64,000 bases of DNA, from positions 32,031,301 through 32,095,300 of the forward strand of contig NW_022145609.1 in assembly GCF_000002235.5 (NCBI RefSeq), given 5' to 3'. The stretch is from Strongylocentrotus purpuratus. Lineage: Eukaryota > Echinodermata > Echinoidea > Camarodonta > Strongylocentrotidae. The notes under the pieces were generated by a model. It made no database searches. It saw nothing but the letters and a program-made list of their open reading frames with translations, and was not told the DNA's origin. A program made the translations under genes and the position numbers. How positions within the stretch are numbered: the stretch's first letter is position 1; every line of letters begins with the position of its first letter. Shown one piece after another: positions 22,665 through 33,612 of the stretch.

Positions 22665-25310
22665 GGGAAGGGAAGACTTCATGTAGACAAGTCGGGAACG
22701 GTACAACGAATGGTCTTCTTTCTCTCATATTTAAGGAATCGTCAAAGCTTCCGCGCTTCGCGCTAAAGGGAGAAAACTGAATTCAGAAAAAGAGGGCTTA
22801 TTAAGAGTAAAAAACGGTACAACGACTTGTCTGCTTTCTCTAATAATTTAAGGAAACGTCAAATCTTCCACGCTTCGCGCAAGAGGGGGAAACTGAATTC
22901 AGATAAATAGAGCTTAATGAGAGTCGAAAACGGTGCAACGAATCGTCTACTTTCTATAATAATTAAATCAAACGTCTAAGCTTTTCGCGCTTCGCGCTGG
23001 AAGGGGGAAACTGAATTCGGACAAGGATTTAGAGTCGAAAACGGTACAACGAATCGTCTGCTTTCTCTAATAATTTAAGGAACCGTCAAAGCTTCCGCGC
23101 TTCGCGCTAAAGGGGGAAACTGAATTCAGACAATTAGGGCTTATTAAGAGTCGAAAAAGGGAACAACGAGTCGTCTTCTTTCTCTAATGATAAGGAAACG
23201 TCAAACCTTCCGCGCTTCGCGCAAGAGGGGGAAACTGAATTCAGATAAATGGAGCTTAATAAAAGTCGAAAACGGTGCAACGAATCGTCTTCTTTCTATA
23301 ATAATTAAATCAAACGTCTAAGCTTTTCGCGCTTCGCGCTGGAAGGGGGAAACTGAATTCGGACAAGGATTCAGACAATTAGGGCTTATTAAGAGTCGAA
23401 AAAGGGAACAACGAATCGTCTTCTTTCTCTAATAATAAGGAAACGTCAAAGCTTCCGCGCTTCGCGCTAAAGGTGGAAACTGAATTCAGAAAAAGAGGGC
23501 TTATTAAGAGTCGAAAACGGTACAACGAATCGTCTTCTTTCTCTAATAATTTAATGAAACGTCAAAACTTCCGCGCTTCGCGCTGGAGGGGGAAAGTTCA
23601 TTCAGACAAGGATTAAGACTCGAGCACGGTTCAACGAATCGTCTACTTTCTCTAATAATTTAATGAAACGTCAAAACTTCCGCGCTTCGCGCGGGAGGGG
23701 GAAAAGTGAATTCAGATAAGGATTAGGAGTCGAGTACAGTAGGCCGACACCGAATCGTCTGTTTTTTCTCATAATTTAATGATACGTCAAAGCTTCCGCG
23801 CTTCGCGCGGGAGGGGGAGAAACTGAATTCAGACAAGGATTAAGAGTCGAGCACTGTTCAACGAATCGTCTAATAATTTAATGAAACGCCATAATTTCCG
23901 CGCTTTGCGCGGGAGGGGGAGATCTGAATTCAGATAAGGATTAAGATGAATTCAGATAAGGATTAAGAGTCGAGAACAGTACACCGAATCGTCTGCTTTT
24001 TCTCATAATTTAATGAAACGTCAAAGCTTCCGCGCTTTGCGCGGGAGGGGGAGAAACTGAATTCAGACAAGGATTTAGAGTCGAAAACGGTACAACGAAT
24101 CGTCTGCTTTCTCTAATAATTTAAGGAACCGTCAAAGCTTCCGCGCTTCGCGCTAAAGGGGGAAACTGAATTCAGACAATTAGGGCTTATTAAGAGTCGA
24201 AAAAGGGAACAACGAGTCGTCTTCTTTCTCTAATGATAAGGAAACGTCAAACCTTCCGCGCTTCGCGCAAGAGGGGGAAACTGAATTCAGATAAATGGAG
24301 CTTAATAAAAGTCGAAAACGGTGCAACGAATCGTCTTCTTTCTATAATAATTAAATCAAACGTCTAAGCTTTTCGCGCTTCGCGCTGGAAGGGGGAAACT
24401 GAATTCGGACAAGGATTTAGAGTCGAAAACGGTACAACGAATCGTCTGCTTTCTCTAATAATTTAAGGAACCGTCAAAGCTTCCGCGCTTCGCGCTAAAG
24501 GGGGAAACTGAATTCAGACAATTAGGGCTTATTAAGAGTCGAAAAAGGGAACAACGAATCGTCTTCTTTCTCTAATAATAAGGAAACGTCAAAGCTTCCG
24601 CGCTTCGCGCTAAAGGTGGAAACTGAATTCAGAAAAAGAGGGCTTATTAAGAGTCGAAAACGGTACAACGAATCGTCTTCTTTCTCTAATAATTTAATGA
24701 AACGTCAAAACTTCCGCGCTTCGCGCTGGAGGGGGAAAAAGTGAATTCAGATAAGGATTAGGAGTCGAGTACAGTAGGCCGACACCGAATCGTCTGTTTT
24801 TTCTCATAATTTAATGATACGTCAAAGCTTCCGCGCTTCGCGCGGGAGGGGGAGAAACTGAATTCAGACAAGGATTAAGAGTCGAGCACTGTTCAACGAA
24901 TCGTCTAATAATTTAATGAAACGCCATAATTTCCGCGCTTTGCGCGGGAGGGGGAGATCTGAATTCAGATAAGGATTAAGATGAATTCAGATAAGGATTA
25001 AGAGTCGAGAACAGTACACCGAATCGTCTGCTTTTTCTCATAATTTAATGAAACGTCAAAGCTTCCGCGCTTTGCGCGGGAGGGGGAGAAACTGAATTCA
25101 GACCAGGATTAACATCGAGAACGGTACAGCAAATCGTCTACTTTTTATAATAATTTAATGAAACGTCAAAGCTTTCGCGCTTCGTGCGGGAGGAAATTTC
25201 ATTCAGACAAGGATTAACAGTCAAGATCGGTACAATAAATCGTCTTCTTTTCCTAATAATTTAAGGAAACGTCTAAGCTTCCGCGCCTCGCGCGGGAGGC
25301 CTAACACCGA
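22665..25310 (+). repeat. 112-bp satellite array 2 with a 1.04-kb higher-order repeat
   Basis: More than 20 units related to array 1 (CGAATCGTCTTCTTTCTC, CGTCAAAGCTTCCGCGCT, TGAATTCAGACAAGGATT). Blocks starting at 23021 and 24067 run nearly identically for about 1 kb, including the rare phrase GAGTACAGTAGGCCGACACC at about 23732 and 24766. A multi-unit block has therefore duplicated recently. A further partial copy of the block starts at 24409. Confidence 0.9.
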
Positions 25311-26545
25311 CACCCCCAATGATCGCGCGAAGCGCGCTCTTTAAGTGATTCGCTCGCTCACTACCACCCGTCCCTAAAATAAGATCCTAGCTCCGCGCCT
25401 GCATTAAAATATATAGCTATGATGTTGACTAGGTTGACGAAATAATTCGTATATTTATGTCGTCGAGGAAAATGATCATTTGCGCATACGCAAGTACTAT
25501 AGATAGACCATAGGAAAAACAATTTAGCCTTCGGCCCCGGGTTTATAGGGTTAAATTTGTAGATATTGGGACATTTAATTTTGTCGGTAATTGGTGGCTA
25601 GTTTTGTCGGTACGCGTTGGCCTCTACCCCCCCCCCCCCCCCCCCCCCCCCCCCACTGAAAAAGGTCTAGCGACGCCCCTGAGTGTCACACAATCATAAG
25701 GTATACAAATATGCTCATCTGAGGATAATTTAATGTATAAAAGCGCTGAGCTTCTGGGGGTTCGCCCTCTGGACCTAACACCAATTTGTGTCCTGCCAGT
25801 GTAACAAATAAGGTATCAAAATATGCTCATCTGACCGTAATCTATTGCCCAACACCCCTGAGCCTCCAGGGGCTCCGCCTCCTGGACCCCACGCCAATTC
25901 GCGACCTGCCAGTGTCACAAATAAGGTATAAAAATATGCTCATCTGACCGTAACTTATTGCCCCAAAACCCTGAGTCTGGGAGCTCCGCCCCCTGGATCT
26001 CACGCCAATTCGTGACCTGCCACTGTCACAAATAAAGTATAAAAATATGCTCATCTGACGATAATTTAATGTAGAAAACCCTGAGCCTCCAGGGGCTCCG
26101 CCTCCTGGACCCCACGCCAATTCGCGACCTGCCAGTGTAACAAATAAGGTTTAAAAATATGCTCATCTGACCGTAATGTATTGCCCAAAACCCGTGAGCA
26201 TCCGGGGGCTGCCCCCTGGACCCCACACCAATTTGTGCCCTGCCAGTGTCACAAATTAATAAGGTATCGAAATATGCTCATCTGACAGTAATTAAATGCC
26301 TATACCCCAGAGCTTCTGGGGGCTCCACCCCTTGACCCCCGCCAAGAAACGTTCAGCGGGGCCTGCATGTAAGAGTGGGGTGATGGGGATTTTTGTTTTG
26401 TTTACCCCCCCCCCCCAAAAAAAAAAAAAAAAAAAAAATTGCTGCCACTGCAGGTGTCACCATTACGTACCAATATTTGGCTCGCATAATTTCAAATTTG
26501 GGCCCTTCACTCCTAAGAAATCATGGATCCGCGCCTGTTCCTACG

Positions 26546-27124
26546 TGCATGACAAGCTATGGATATTTTGCTGTTCCTCCTTGTCTCAGTCGTGCAATTA
26601 TTAAGCCTCGGTTTTGAAGAAAAAGAAAATATACTGACATCCCTTCCCTCTCTCTCTTTGAATTATATACTCCTCAGAATCATTACAAAAATGTGCTTAA
26701 ATTTTTTAAGGTTTTATTGTTTAAATATGCATTTGAAATATTGATTGTAATAATCCCTTCACATAAAACCATTATTGAATTCAGATTTTCAGGCTTCTAT
26801 CATTGTCTATTAACAAAATATCAGGTTCCTCCTATATTATTTGATTGTTTATTCCACATGATTGCTGGTTTATCTATTTCCTCTACCCTGAACCGGTTTA
26901 TAAATTTGACAATCTTGACAATTGATACCCCTTAGCTTATTTCTCTATTGTATTGATTGTAATGATTATGTTGTATTTGTTTACTTTCTTCTGTCTGTTA
27001 TATTAGGCAATTTCCAATGTGAAGCACAATCACCTAACTCAGATTCTTTGGCAGCCCCTTTGTACTTGTTTGCACCAGGAAATGGCCAACTGCACCCTTG
27101 AAGATGCAACCAAGCACCTTCAAG
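26546..27124. other. Stretch without recognisable gene
   Basis: AT-rich sequence between two hAT-like elements. The frames at 26559-26935 are hydrophobic and short, without a supported exon boundary. Nothing could be assigned. Confidence 0.4.
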
Positions 27125-27184
27125 CAGGCGCGGATGCAGGGGGCCGAGGGTGCCTTGTCCCCCCCCCCCCCCCCCCCCTCCGAC

Positions 27185-27710
27185 AAAAAGAGAGAGAGAG
27201 AGAGAGAAGGAAAAGAAGGGAAAGGAAAAGAGGAGAGAAAGGGAAAGAATGAAGAAGAAAAGAAAAAGGAAATGGGGAGCCGAAAGGGCTTTGCCTCCGT
27301 AGCTGTTGCCTCCCCATCCCCCCTTCCCCAGCAAAAGAAAAAGGAGAGAAGCAAGGAAAGGGAAAGAAAAGAGGAAAAGAAGACATAAAGGGAAGGAAAA
27401 AAAGAGGAAGAAGAAAAGAAAAGGAGGGGGATATCAGTTGCGATTTTCCGCCAACAAGCTGTGGATCGGGGGGGGGGGCAAAAGGCCCTTGCCTCTCCAC
27501 CCCCCCTCCACGCCAGAAAAAGAAAGAAGGAATGGAAAAGGAAAGAGGAAGAAGAAAAGAAAAGGGTGAACAGAAGGGGAGATCAATTGCGGTCGGGGGG
27601 AGGCCGAAAGGCCCTTACCTCCCCCCAGCAAACTTAAAAGAGAGATAAGGAAGGGAAGGGAAAGGGAAACAGGAGAGAAAGGGAAAGAAAAAGAGGAAGA
27701 AGACAGGTAG
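27185..27710 (+). repeat. Polypurine tracts
   Basis: Three G/A-only stretches (units like GGAAAGAAAAGAGGAGAGAAAG) separated by short CCTTGCCTCC..CCCC bridges. Comparable tracts occur at 13750-13980 and 20635-20905, and as pyrimidines at 31540-31710 and 45640-45840, always near a G/C run. The lysine- and glutamate-rich open frames here are artefacts. Confidence 0.85.
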
Positions 27711-27804
27711 GGGGATAAGTTGCGATATTTCCCACAAACAAGGAGTCAACATACTCCCTTAGGGGGGGGGGGGGGCAAGGGGGGGGGGGTGCACTTTTTT
27801 GTTA

Positions 27805-28856
27805 TGCCTCCGCCACCGAAGGTGGTGCCGGAGGCATCATGTTTTCGGGTTGTCCGTCCGTACGTCCGTCCGTACGTACGTCCGTCCCGTTTGACCGTTA
27901 TCACAATATCTCAAGAACCATTTAAGATTTAAACTTAAGACTCGGGAATAGTATTTATCGCCATAAGAAGACGATCTGATTAGATTTTGGAGTACGTAGG
28001 TCAAAGGTCACAGGTCACAGAGGTCAACTTATGAAATTCCTTGTATTGAGTTTGTTAGCGCGATATCTCAAGAACCATTTGAGATTTAAACTTCAAACTT
28101 AAAGATAGTATGTATCACCATAGGAAGACGATCTGATTAGATTTTGGAGCACGTATGTCAAAGGTCAAGGGTCACAGAGGTCAACTTATGAAATTCCATA
28201 CATTGAGATTGTTATCATGATATCTCAAGAATCACTGGAGATTTAAAAACTTCAAACTTAAGGATAGTATGTATCACCATAGGAAGACGATCTGATTAGA
28301 TTTTGGAGCACGTAGGTCAAAGGTCAAGGGTCACAGAGGTCAACTTATGAAATTCCATACATTGAGATTGTTATCATAATATCTCAAGAACCACTGGAGA
28401 TTTAAACTTCAAACTTAATGATAGTGTATCACCATAGGAAGACAATCTGATTAGATTTTGGAGCACGTAGGTCAAAGGTCACGGGTCACAGAGGTCAACT
28501 TATGAAATTCCATACATTGAGATCGTTATCGCGATATCTCAAGAACCACTGGAGAATTTTCACTTCAAACTTAATGATAGTATGTATCACCATATCATAA
28601 TATCTCAAGAACCACTGGAGATTTAAACTTCAAACTTAATGATAGTGTGTATCACCATAGGAAGACAATCTGATTAGATTTTGGAGCACGTAGGTCAAAG
28701 GTCAAGGGTCACAGAGGTCAACTTATGAAATTCCATACATTGAGATTGTTATCATGATATCTCAAGAACCACTGGAGATTTAAACTCCAAACTTGTTTAA
28801 ATTGCTCTATGGCGGAGGCATCATTTTCGACTGCGCGCAGTCAAAATTCCATCTAG
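27805..28856 (+). mobile_element. Helitron-like non-autonomous element with 157-bp tandem repeats
   Basis: The 3' end is a perfect 14-base palindrome GACTGCGCGCAGTC (28829-28842), ten bases, then CTAG followed by T (28853-28857). Hairpin plus CTRR at an A/T-type site is the Helitron 3' terminus. Inside are six units, five of about 157 bases and one shortened to 67 (start points near 27912, 28069, 28226, 28385, 28539, 28606, 28762). The opening block is CCTCCGCCACCGAAGGTGG and TCCGTCCGTACG repeats. The 5' end is not certain; no typical TC start is seen. No helicase. Confidence 0.65.
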
Positions 28857-29547
28857 TTGTTTCCCAATTTAGCGGCGAATCAGCCAGCCGGTGAATAAGC
28901 GGAAGGGGGTGGGGGTGGGGGTGGTAAGCACACAACAACAACAACAACATTATTTTTTTTGGGGGGGGGGCAGGGGGGGGGGGGGGGGTGTCATAGAAGA
29001 AAAAAAGATAAAGGGTGTCTTTAAAATTCTATAACACCCCGAATATTCATTACCGAACAAAACATGAAGAAGGAATACATTTTTTTTTCAGAATTTAGAA
29101 ACTTTAGCCATTATAATGCTTTAAAACTTTAGTCTTTAAAATCTCAGAATATTCTTCCGGCGGGAGTGAAAGCCTGGTGAAAGCCCTCCCCTTCCCATAT
29201 TCTGAACAAGATGTGGGTGTTATGTTCCGATATGACAGGCGTGGGATGTGCTTTTGCGCCCTCCCCCCCCCAACGAGACCAAGCGCCAGATACGCCATTG
29301 GTCACCACTGGCGTACTGATGGGGGGGGGGGGGGGGGCTTGGGGGCAGTTCCCCTCCTAAATGAAATTCAAATGTTATTTATTTTTAACTTGATACAGGT
29401 GATTTCCAAGTATTTCTGAAATGACGTAATTTTCCGGGTTTTTTCATAATTTTTTTATTAAACTATAATTTTGTATGCGTTTGTTGAAAAATGACAAATT
29501 CCCAAATTTACAGTCAGGCAAGAAATATGCTTATTTAGAGGCCTAAT

Positions 29548-29903
29548 ATTATTATTAATAATTATTATATTTTTGCTTATATAGCGCTTAATACGTTGGG
29601 AATGTCCGAGTTTCTAAGCGCTTTACATTGTTACCCGGTCATCGGATTCTGGCTTGCCCCCACACAATGTAGGCTATACACTTTCTCCACTCCCTGGGGA
29701 GCATTCCAACAAGAGCTACTAGGCTCAAATTGCTAAGCATACCACATTGGCTTTCGCATCCTACCGGGTACCCATTTAACACCTGGGTGGAGAGTGGCAA
29801 ATGTAGACCAATGTCTTGCCAAAGGACATTAGTTCCATGGCGGAACTCGAACCGCGGACCTTGTGATCGACAGTCCGGTGATGTAGCTACTCGTCCACAA
29901 CAC
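29548..29903 (-). mobile_element. tRNA-derived SINE, apparently complete
   Basis: On the minus strand the head reads TGGACGAGTAGCTACATC (box A-like, 29887-29897), then GATCACAAGGTCC and GGTTCGAGTTCC (box B-like, 29842-29853), an internal Pol III promoter. The body ends with paired TAAGCGCT boxes (AAAGCGCTTAGAAACTC, GTATTAAGCGCTATATAAGC) and an AAT-rich tail at 29548-29570. It interrupts a block of the surrounding hAT-like element (AGAGGCCT|..|TCTACATGCCAGGGCC). Confidence 0.8.
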
Positions 29904-29989
29904 TTCTACATGCCAGGGCCCGCGGACAGGGGGGGGGGGGCTGGGGGCTGGAGTCCCCTACCCCCACACACACTTAAAAAAAGCATATT

Positions 29990-30530
29990 AAAGAGAAATA
30001 GAAAGAAAGAAAATAGTATCCCGCCAGTGTCACAAAATAATGAGGTATCAAAGTATGCTCATCTGACCGTTATTAAAATGCCCAAAACCCCTAACCCTAA
30101 CCTGGATTCCAACTAGGTCCCTATAAGGCGGGCCCCTGGATGCTCATATGACCGTAATTTAAAGCCTAAAGCCCCTGAGCTTCCGGGGGTTCCACCCCCT
30201 GGATCCCACTAATTTGTGACCTGCTAGTGCTACAAATAATGTATCAAAATATGATCACCTTACCGTAATTTAATGCCTCAAACCCCTGAGCTTTCGGGGC
30301 TCCGCCTCCTCGATCCCACAAGGGGCCCTAAGGCGGCCCCTGAATGCTTATCTGACCGTTATAAAATGCCTCAAATACCTGAGATTCATGGGGCTCAGCT
30401 CCCTGGACCCATGCCAAATAGTGACCTGCCAGTGTCATGAATAAGGTATCAAAAATGCTCATCTGACCGTAATTAGATGCCCCCTGAGCTCCCAGGGACT
30501 CTACCTCTAGAACCCACGCCAATTTTCGCT
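29990..30530 (-). repeat. Minisatellite of the CAGGCGC elements, reverse units
   Basis: Units ATGCTCATCTGACCGTAATT, GCCTAAAACCCCTGAGCTTC, CGGGGGCTCCACCCCCTGGA and GTGACCTGCCAGTGTCACAA, here about 95-125 bases each. It is the reversed form of the array at 17020-17830. Open frames with GQMSIF-type peptides only translate the repeat. Confidence 0.8.
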
Positions 30531-30727
30531 ACGCTCTACCTGATCGTAAATACTTGAACCCCCCCACCCACTTTGAAAAACGTTCAGCGGGGCCTGCATG
30601 TAAGATTGGTGGTGGTGCGGATTTTTCTCCCCCCCCCCCCCCAAAAAAAGAAGCTTTGTCTCATTACGTACCAATATTATATTCGCCCCCTCCCCTAAGA
30701 AATCCTGGATCCACGCCTGCTCGGCTT

Positions 30728-31290
30728 CAAGGGAGCAAAGGTGCTCAATATTTTTTTTTTGTTACATTCGAAGGGTGCAAAATGCCCTCCTTTTTATCAC
30801 AGTGCACGGTGGGATGGGGGGGGGGGGGGTCGTGTCTCCGGACTTTGTGAGCCCTTAAAGTGACTCAGTAACATTGTTGAAGGTTGATGAAAAATTACGT
30901 AATTTTTGTATGAAATGTTACTTGCTATATTTCTTCTACTGTACGAATTATTTCCAACATGCAAAAAATTCTGAAAAAACATTCAAACCACAAAGATATT
31001 TATGGTTTTCTAGGAAAGCGTCACTGTGCAACACCCTCTAAAAGTAAATTCTCCAAACCATTTTTGAATTTTCTCATGAAATAAGACAAGACAGGCTCTC
31101 AAAAATATTTCAACAGTTAATTTTTATTGTTTGGAGTTTATATATAGGCCTATATATAGAGCCAATTCATTGCTTTGTGACGATTTACATTCACCTAAAC
31201 TGTAATTGCACATCTGACATTGAAGTCAGCACTATTTTCTCTGATCTGAACAATGTTAACAAGTCCCTTGAAGCTCTAGGCCTACATGTA
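30728..31290. other. Stretch without recognisable gene
   Basis: AT-rich with one G run near 30820. Only short frames are present. No transposon ends or exons could be supported. Confidence 0.4.
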
Positions 31291-31294
31291 TCAG

Positions 31295-31520
31295 TACAAG
31301 TTTTAAACCTGGCGATTCCAAGTAAAGTAAGTGTTTAGGAGCCCGCTGTACGTTGATCAATACAGGTTTTAAGCTTCGCGATTCCAAGTATTTAAGGGGT
31401 ATGTTTCTACTACATTTTATCTCAGAACACTACATAATTTATATAACATCAGTTTCAACAATTCGTCACCTCGTTTTCCTCTTTTCATCATTTCTATGAT
31501 TATTTTAATACTTCGCAGGG
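31295..31520 (-). repeat. 215-bp tandem repeat (satellite B), reverse segment
   Basis: Satellite B phrases on the minus strand: CCTGGCGATTCCAAGTA, ATTTTATCTCAGAACACTAC, CAGTTTCAACAATTCGTCAC and CATCATTTCTATGATTATTT. It ends against a pyrimidine tract. Confidence 0.8.
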
Positions 31521-31539
31521 GATTGGAGCCCTTTTCCCT

Positions 31540-31741
31540 TCTCATTATTCTCCTTTTCCCCCTTATCTCTCCTCTCTCTCTTTCCCTTTCCCCTCCTTTT
31601 TCTCCTCTCCCCTTTTCTTTCCTCCCTCTTTTCTTCTTCTTTCTCTCTTCCCTTTTTTTCTTTTCCCTCTCCTTTTTCTTTCCCCCTCCATTTTCTCCTT
31701 TTCTTTTTTTTTGGCCGGGGGGGGGGGGGGGAATCCGCCAC
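31540..31741 (-). mobile_element. Polypyrimidine tract and G run with a hAT-like end
   Basis: 170 bases of C/T (TCTCTTTCCCTTTCCCCTCC and similar), then a G run and AATCCGCCACTG (31730-31741), which on the reverse strand is CAGTGGCGGATT, a typical end in this window. The other end was not found. It is probably the terminal part of a damaged element of the same clan. Confidence 0.45.
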
Positions 31742-32882
31742 TGGATATGCGTGGGTCATCAGAGTATGACGTCACGTGCCAACCGGGGGGGGGGGGATAC
31801 TACGTTATATCTAGCTTTAAGCTTTTCTGTCGATTATCGATGTTCTGTGTCCGTGCACTGTACATGAACACGCACGGAGGATAGTGATTAGGGATATTCA
31901 CGTATTACTCTCGGTTGCGTATCCCCCGGACGTATAGAGGCTTTGTATTGCCCCACATACTTATTATTGTGTATTGTACCGGCCGCATCACCCTCGTTGA
32001 GGGCGTCGACCGCATCGCCCCTACCTTCCCTCACGGCGAGCCTGGTATGGTGGCCATATCTAAATCCTAAATCCTAGTTCGTTTCAGTCAAAATATATGA
32101 CTATAGAAATACAGGTAGGCCTTATGGAATAACTAAATCGATACTCAAAAAGAAGAACACATTTTGTTTGAGACAAGATTTTATTTTGAACACAAAAACA
32201 AAAACTTCATTTCTATTTAATAATTTCTTTTTACATCAATAGTATTATCGCCACCGTTACGAATTCAAATAGGCCTAAGTCTTTATATCTACACACAACA
32301 AGTTAATACTTATTTTATAAAAATCTGTTTATTGCTACAACACTGTAAATTGGTAATGGACTCTAAATTAACTAAGGAATTATACCCGTTGTTTATGAAG
32401 GAGAGTTATAGGGAATTAGTAAATGTTATTCAAAGTTAAGTTTGGACCAATTTGTTGGGCGACTCTTGCGAATCGACGTTGGACCAATTTGTTGGACGAC
32501 TCTTCCGAATCGGCCACGAATCCGAAAAATCTATCTTATATATGCACTTTAGACGGACGTGGGGGGAATCTATGCGCGTGCTGTATAAGCAACGCCGCGA
32601 TCATGCACAGAGATGCGCGTACACATTGCAACCGGACCAAGTTCAATATCTTTATTAATTCAATATTAAATGCTTATTTATTCCAAAAGTTACACTGCTT
32701 TAGTAATGGAAACATTACAATGCGTTTATTTGAAACTTTATACAAGGCATAAGATAAATATTTCAAGCTCTCCTTTGTAATAAGAGCAGAAATTTTACTA
32801 ACAAATATTTCATAGCATAAATTTTGGATTCACTGTCTTATTTACATGATGCGCGTTAACCGCACAACCTGAATTCCGCTAC
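31742..32882. other. Stretch without recognisable gene
   Basis: A GC-richer patch lies at 31980-32050 (CCGCATCACCCTCGTTGAGG). A direct repeat TTGGACCAATTTGTTGG(A/G)CGA occurs at about 32440 and 32470. The frames at 32423-32752 show no family features. No bounded gene is seen. Confidence 0.35.
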
Positions 32883-33417
32883 GGTCACAAATGTTCGTAC
32901 GAACGATTTGTTCGTACGAATCTCCCTGTTCCTACGAATTTCAGAGTTCGTAGAGATTCGCAGATGGGGCATAGTTTCTTACGTCCTTCTTACGGAGTTC
33001 GTACGAATGCCGTTTAATTCGCAAAACAACTCAAGACCTTCTTGAGAAACGAAGTGATTTTCGGTTATACAATGGCCCCAGAGTTCGTACGTTTTTCGTA
33101 AGAACGCCTTGTGTTCTTCTTACGTCAGACTTAAGCCAATCTTACGAGTTTTTGTTCTCGCAAGGTGGTCGTACGTTTAACTCACGGCATTCACAAGTCA
33201 TTCGTAAGAAGATCTTACGAATGTTTTTCCTATTTGGTCGGGTTGCAAAAAAAAACGCTGCCGTATACTGTCGAAAATTATATGACTGTTGAAAGTTTGA
33301 TACTACACGATGACAGTATTGCCAAGAAGACTACAACTGCAACTGCAACTCCATAAAATGTTTCTTGAACTTGCTGTTAGCATATCTGTTACTTCCTTTA
33401 TTATAAAAGCAGTCATG

Positions 33418-33612
33418 TTAACCGAAGAAGTCAACAAGTTTTTGCTCTGTGGTGGCATCACAGTCATAGGACTGCTTCTCCTTTCTTAGTTTCCCCGTTA
33501 CCTCATCTTCATCGCCGTCAAACTGCCGTCTTGATGGTTCTCCCTCCTCCTTGTCGTCGTCATCTTCCACCGCCTCCCGGTCGCTTCCGATATGGCCATC
33601 ATTTCTTGATAT
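33418..33612 (-). pseudogene. Acidic protein fragment, possibly Myb/MADF-like transposon accessory protein
   Basis: On the minus strand an open stretch reads NDGHIGSDREAVEDDDDKEE, continues through GEPSRRQFDGDEDEV and QSYDCDATTEQKLVDFFG, then stops. The composition (acidic linker followed by EQKLVDFF) resembles the start of a MADF/SANT-type DNA-binding domain, as in Harbinger accessory proteins, but the domain itself is absent. Upstream, across the hAT insertion, 34925-35063 holds another charged open stretch (ASPVEEIWDQRGN, then KEMRRKEKEEE). Whether they belong to one gene is uncertain, because the frames do not simply agree. Family assignment is a guess. Confidence 0.3.

Larger units (their letters stand above)
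20551..25681 (+). mobile_element. hAT-like element, CAGGGGCGTCGC family, copy A
   Basis: The ends CAGGGGCGTCGCCAAAGG and GGTCTAGCGACGCCCCTG are flanked by the perfect duplication AGTGTCAC (20543-20550 and 25682-25689), which lies in the minisatellite of the outer element. The order inside is G run, a 270-base polypurine tract (20635-20905), a unique block (20960-21240), one satellite unit, the foldback element 21320-22662, the satellite array, then a unique block ending in a C run of about 27 bases. A second copy lies reversed at 43902-45934. No coding sequence. Confidence 0.93.
19786..26537 (+). mobile_element. hAT-like element of 6.75 kb with perfect 8-bp duplication, containing a second hAT
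   Basis: The ends are CAGTTGCGGATCCAGG and ...ATGGATCCGCGCCTG, flanked by the perfect duplication TTCCTACG (19778-19785 and 26538-26545). Its own sequence is only about 1.6 kb: reversed minisatellite units (19850-20550 and 25690-26330) and a right block (GCGGGGCCTGCATGTAAGAG, ATTACGTACCAATATTTGGC) like that of 13698-16340 and 27125-30719. The other 5.1 kb is the inserted element 20551-25681. No transposase in either. Confidence 0.92.
27125..30719 (+). mobile_element. hAT-like element, CAGGCGCGGATCCAGG family, with nested insertions
   Basis: It starts CAGGCGCGGATGCAGGGGGC and ends GGATCCACGCCTG, with the same inner blocks as 13698-16340: polypurine tracts (27185-27710), GTTATTTATTTTTAACTTGA near 29370, reversed minisatellite (29990-30530), and GCGGGGCCTGCATGTAAGA near 30590. 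CCTTCAAG directly precedes the left end and GCTTCAAG lies four bases beyond the right end, a probable slightly altered 8-bp duplication. It contains the Helitron-like element 27805-28856 and the SINE 29548-29903. No transposase. Confidence 0.65.

Noticed and set aside
14650-25310. Regular arrays resembling CRISPR or gene clusters
   Set aside because: Units are adjacent diverged copies without distinct spacers, in a eukaryotic genome.
25842-26226. Minus-strand frame with repeated GQMSIF..CDTGRSRIGV peptides
   Set aside because: It is the 90-125 base minisatellite read in a frame that happens to be open; unit changes follow the DNA repeat and not a protein.
27125-30719. Claim of a perfect duplication for this hAT-like element
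   Set aside because: CCTTCAAG and GCTTCAAG match at seven of eight bases but the right one is displaced by four bases, so it is reported only as probable.
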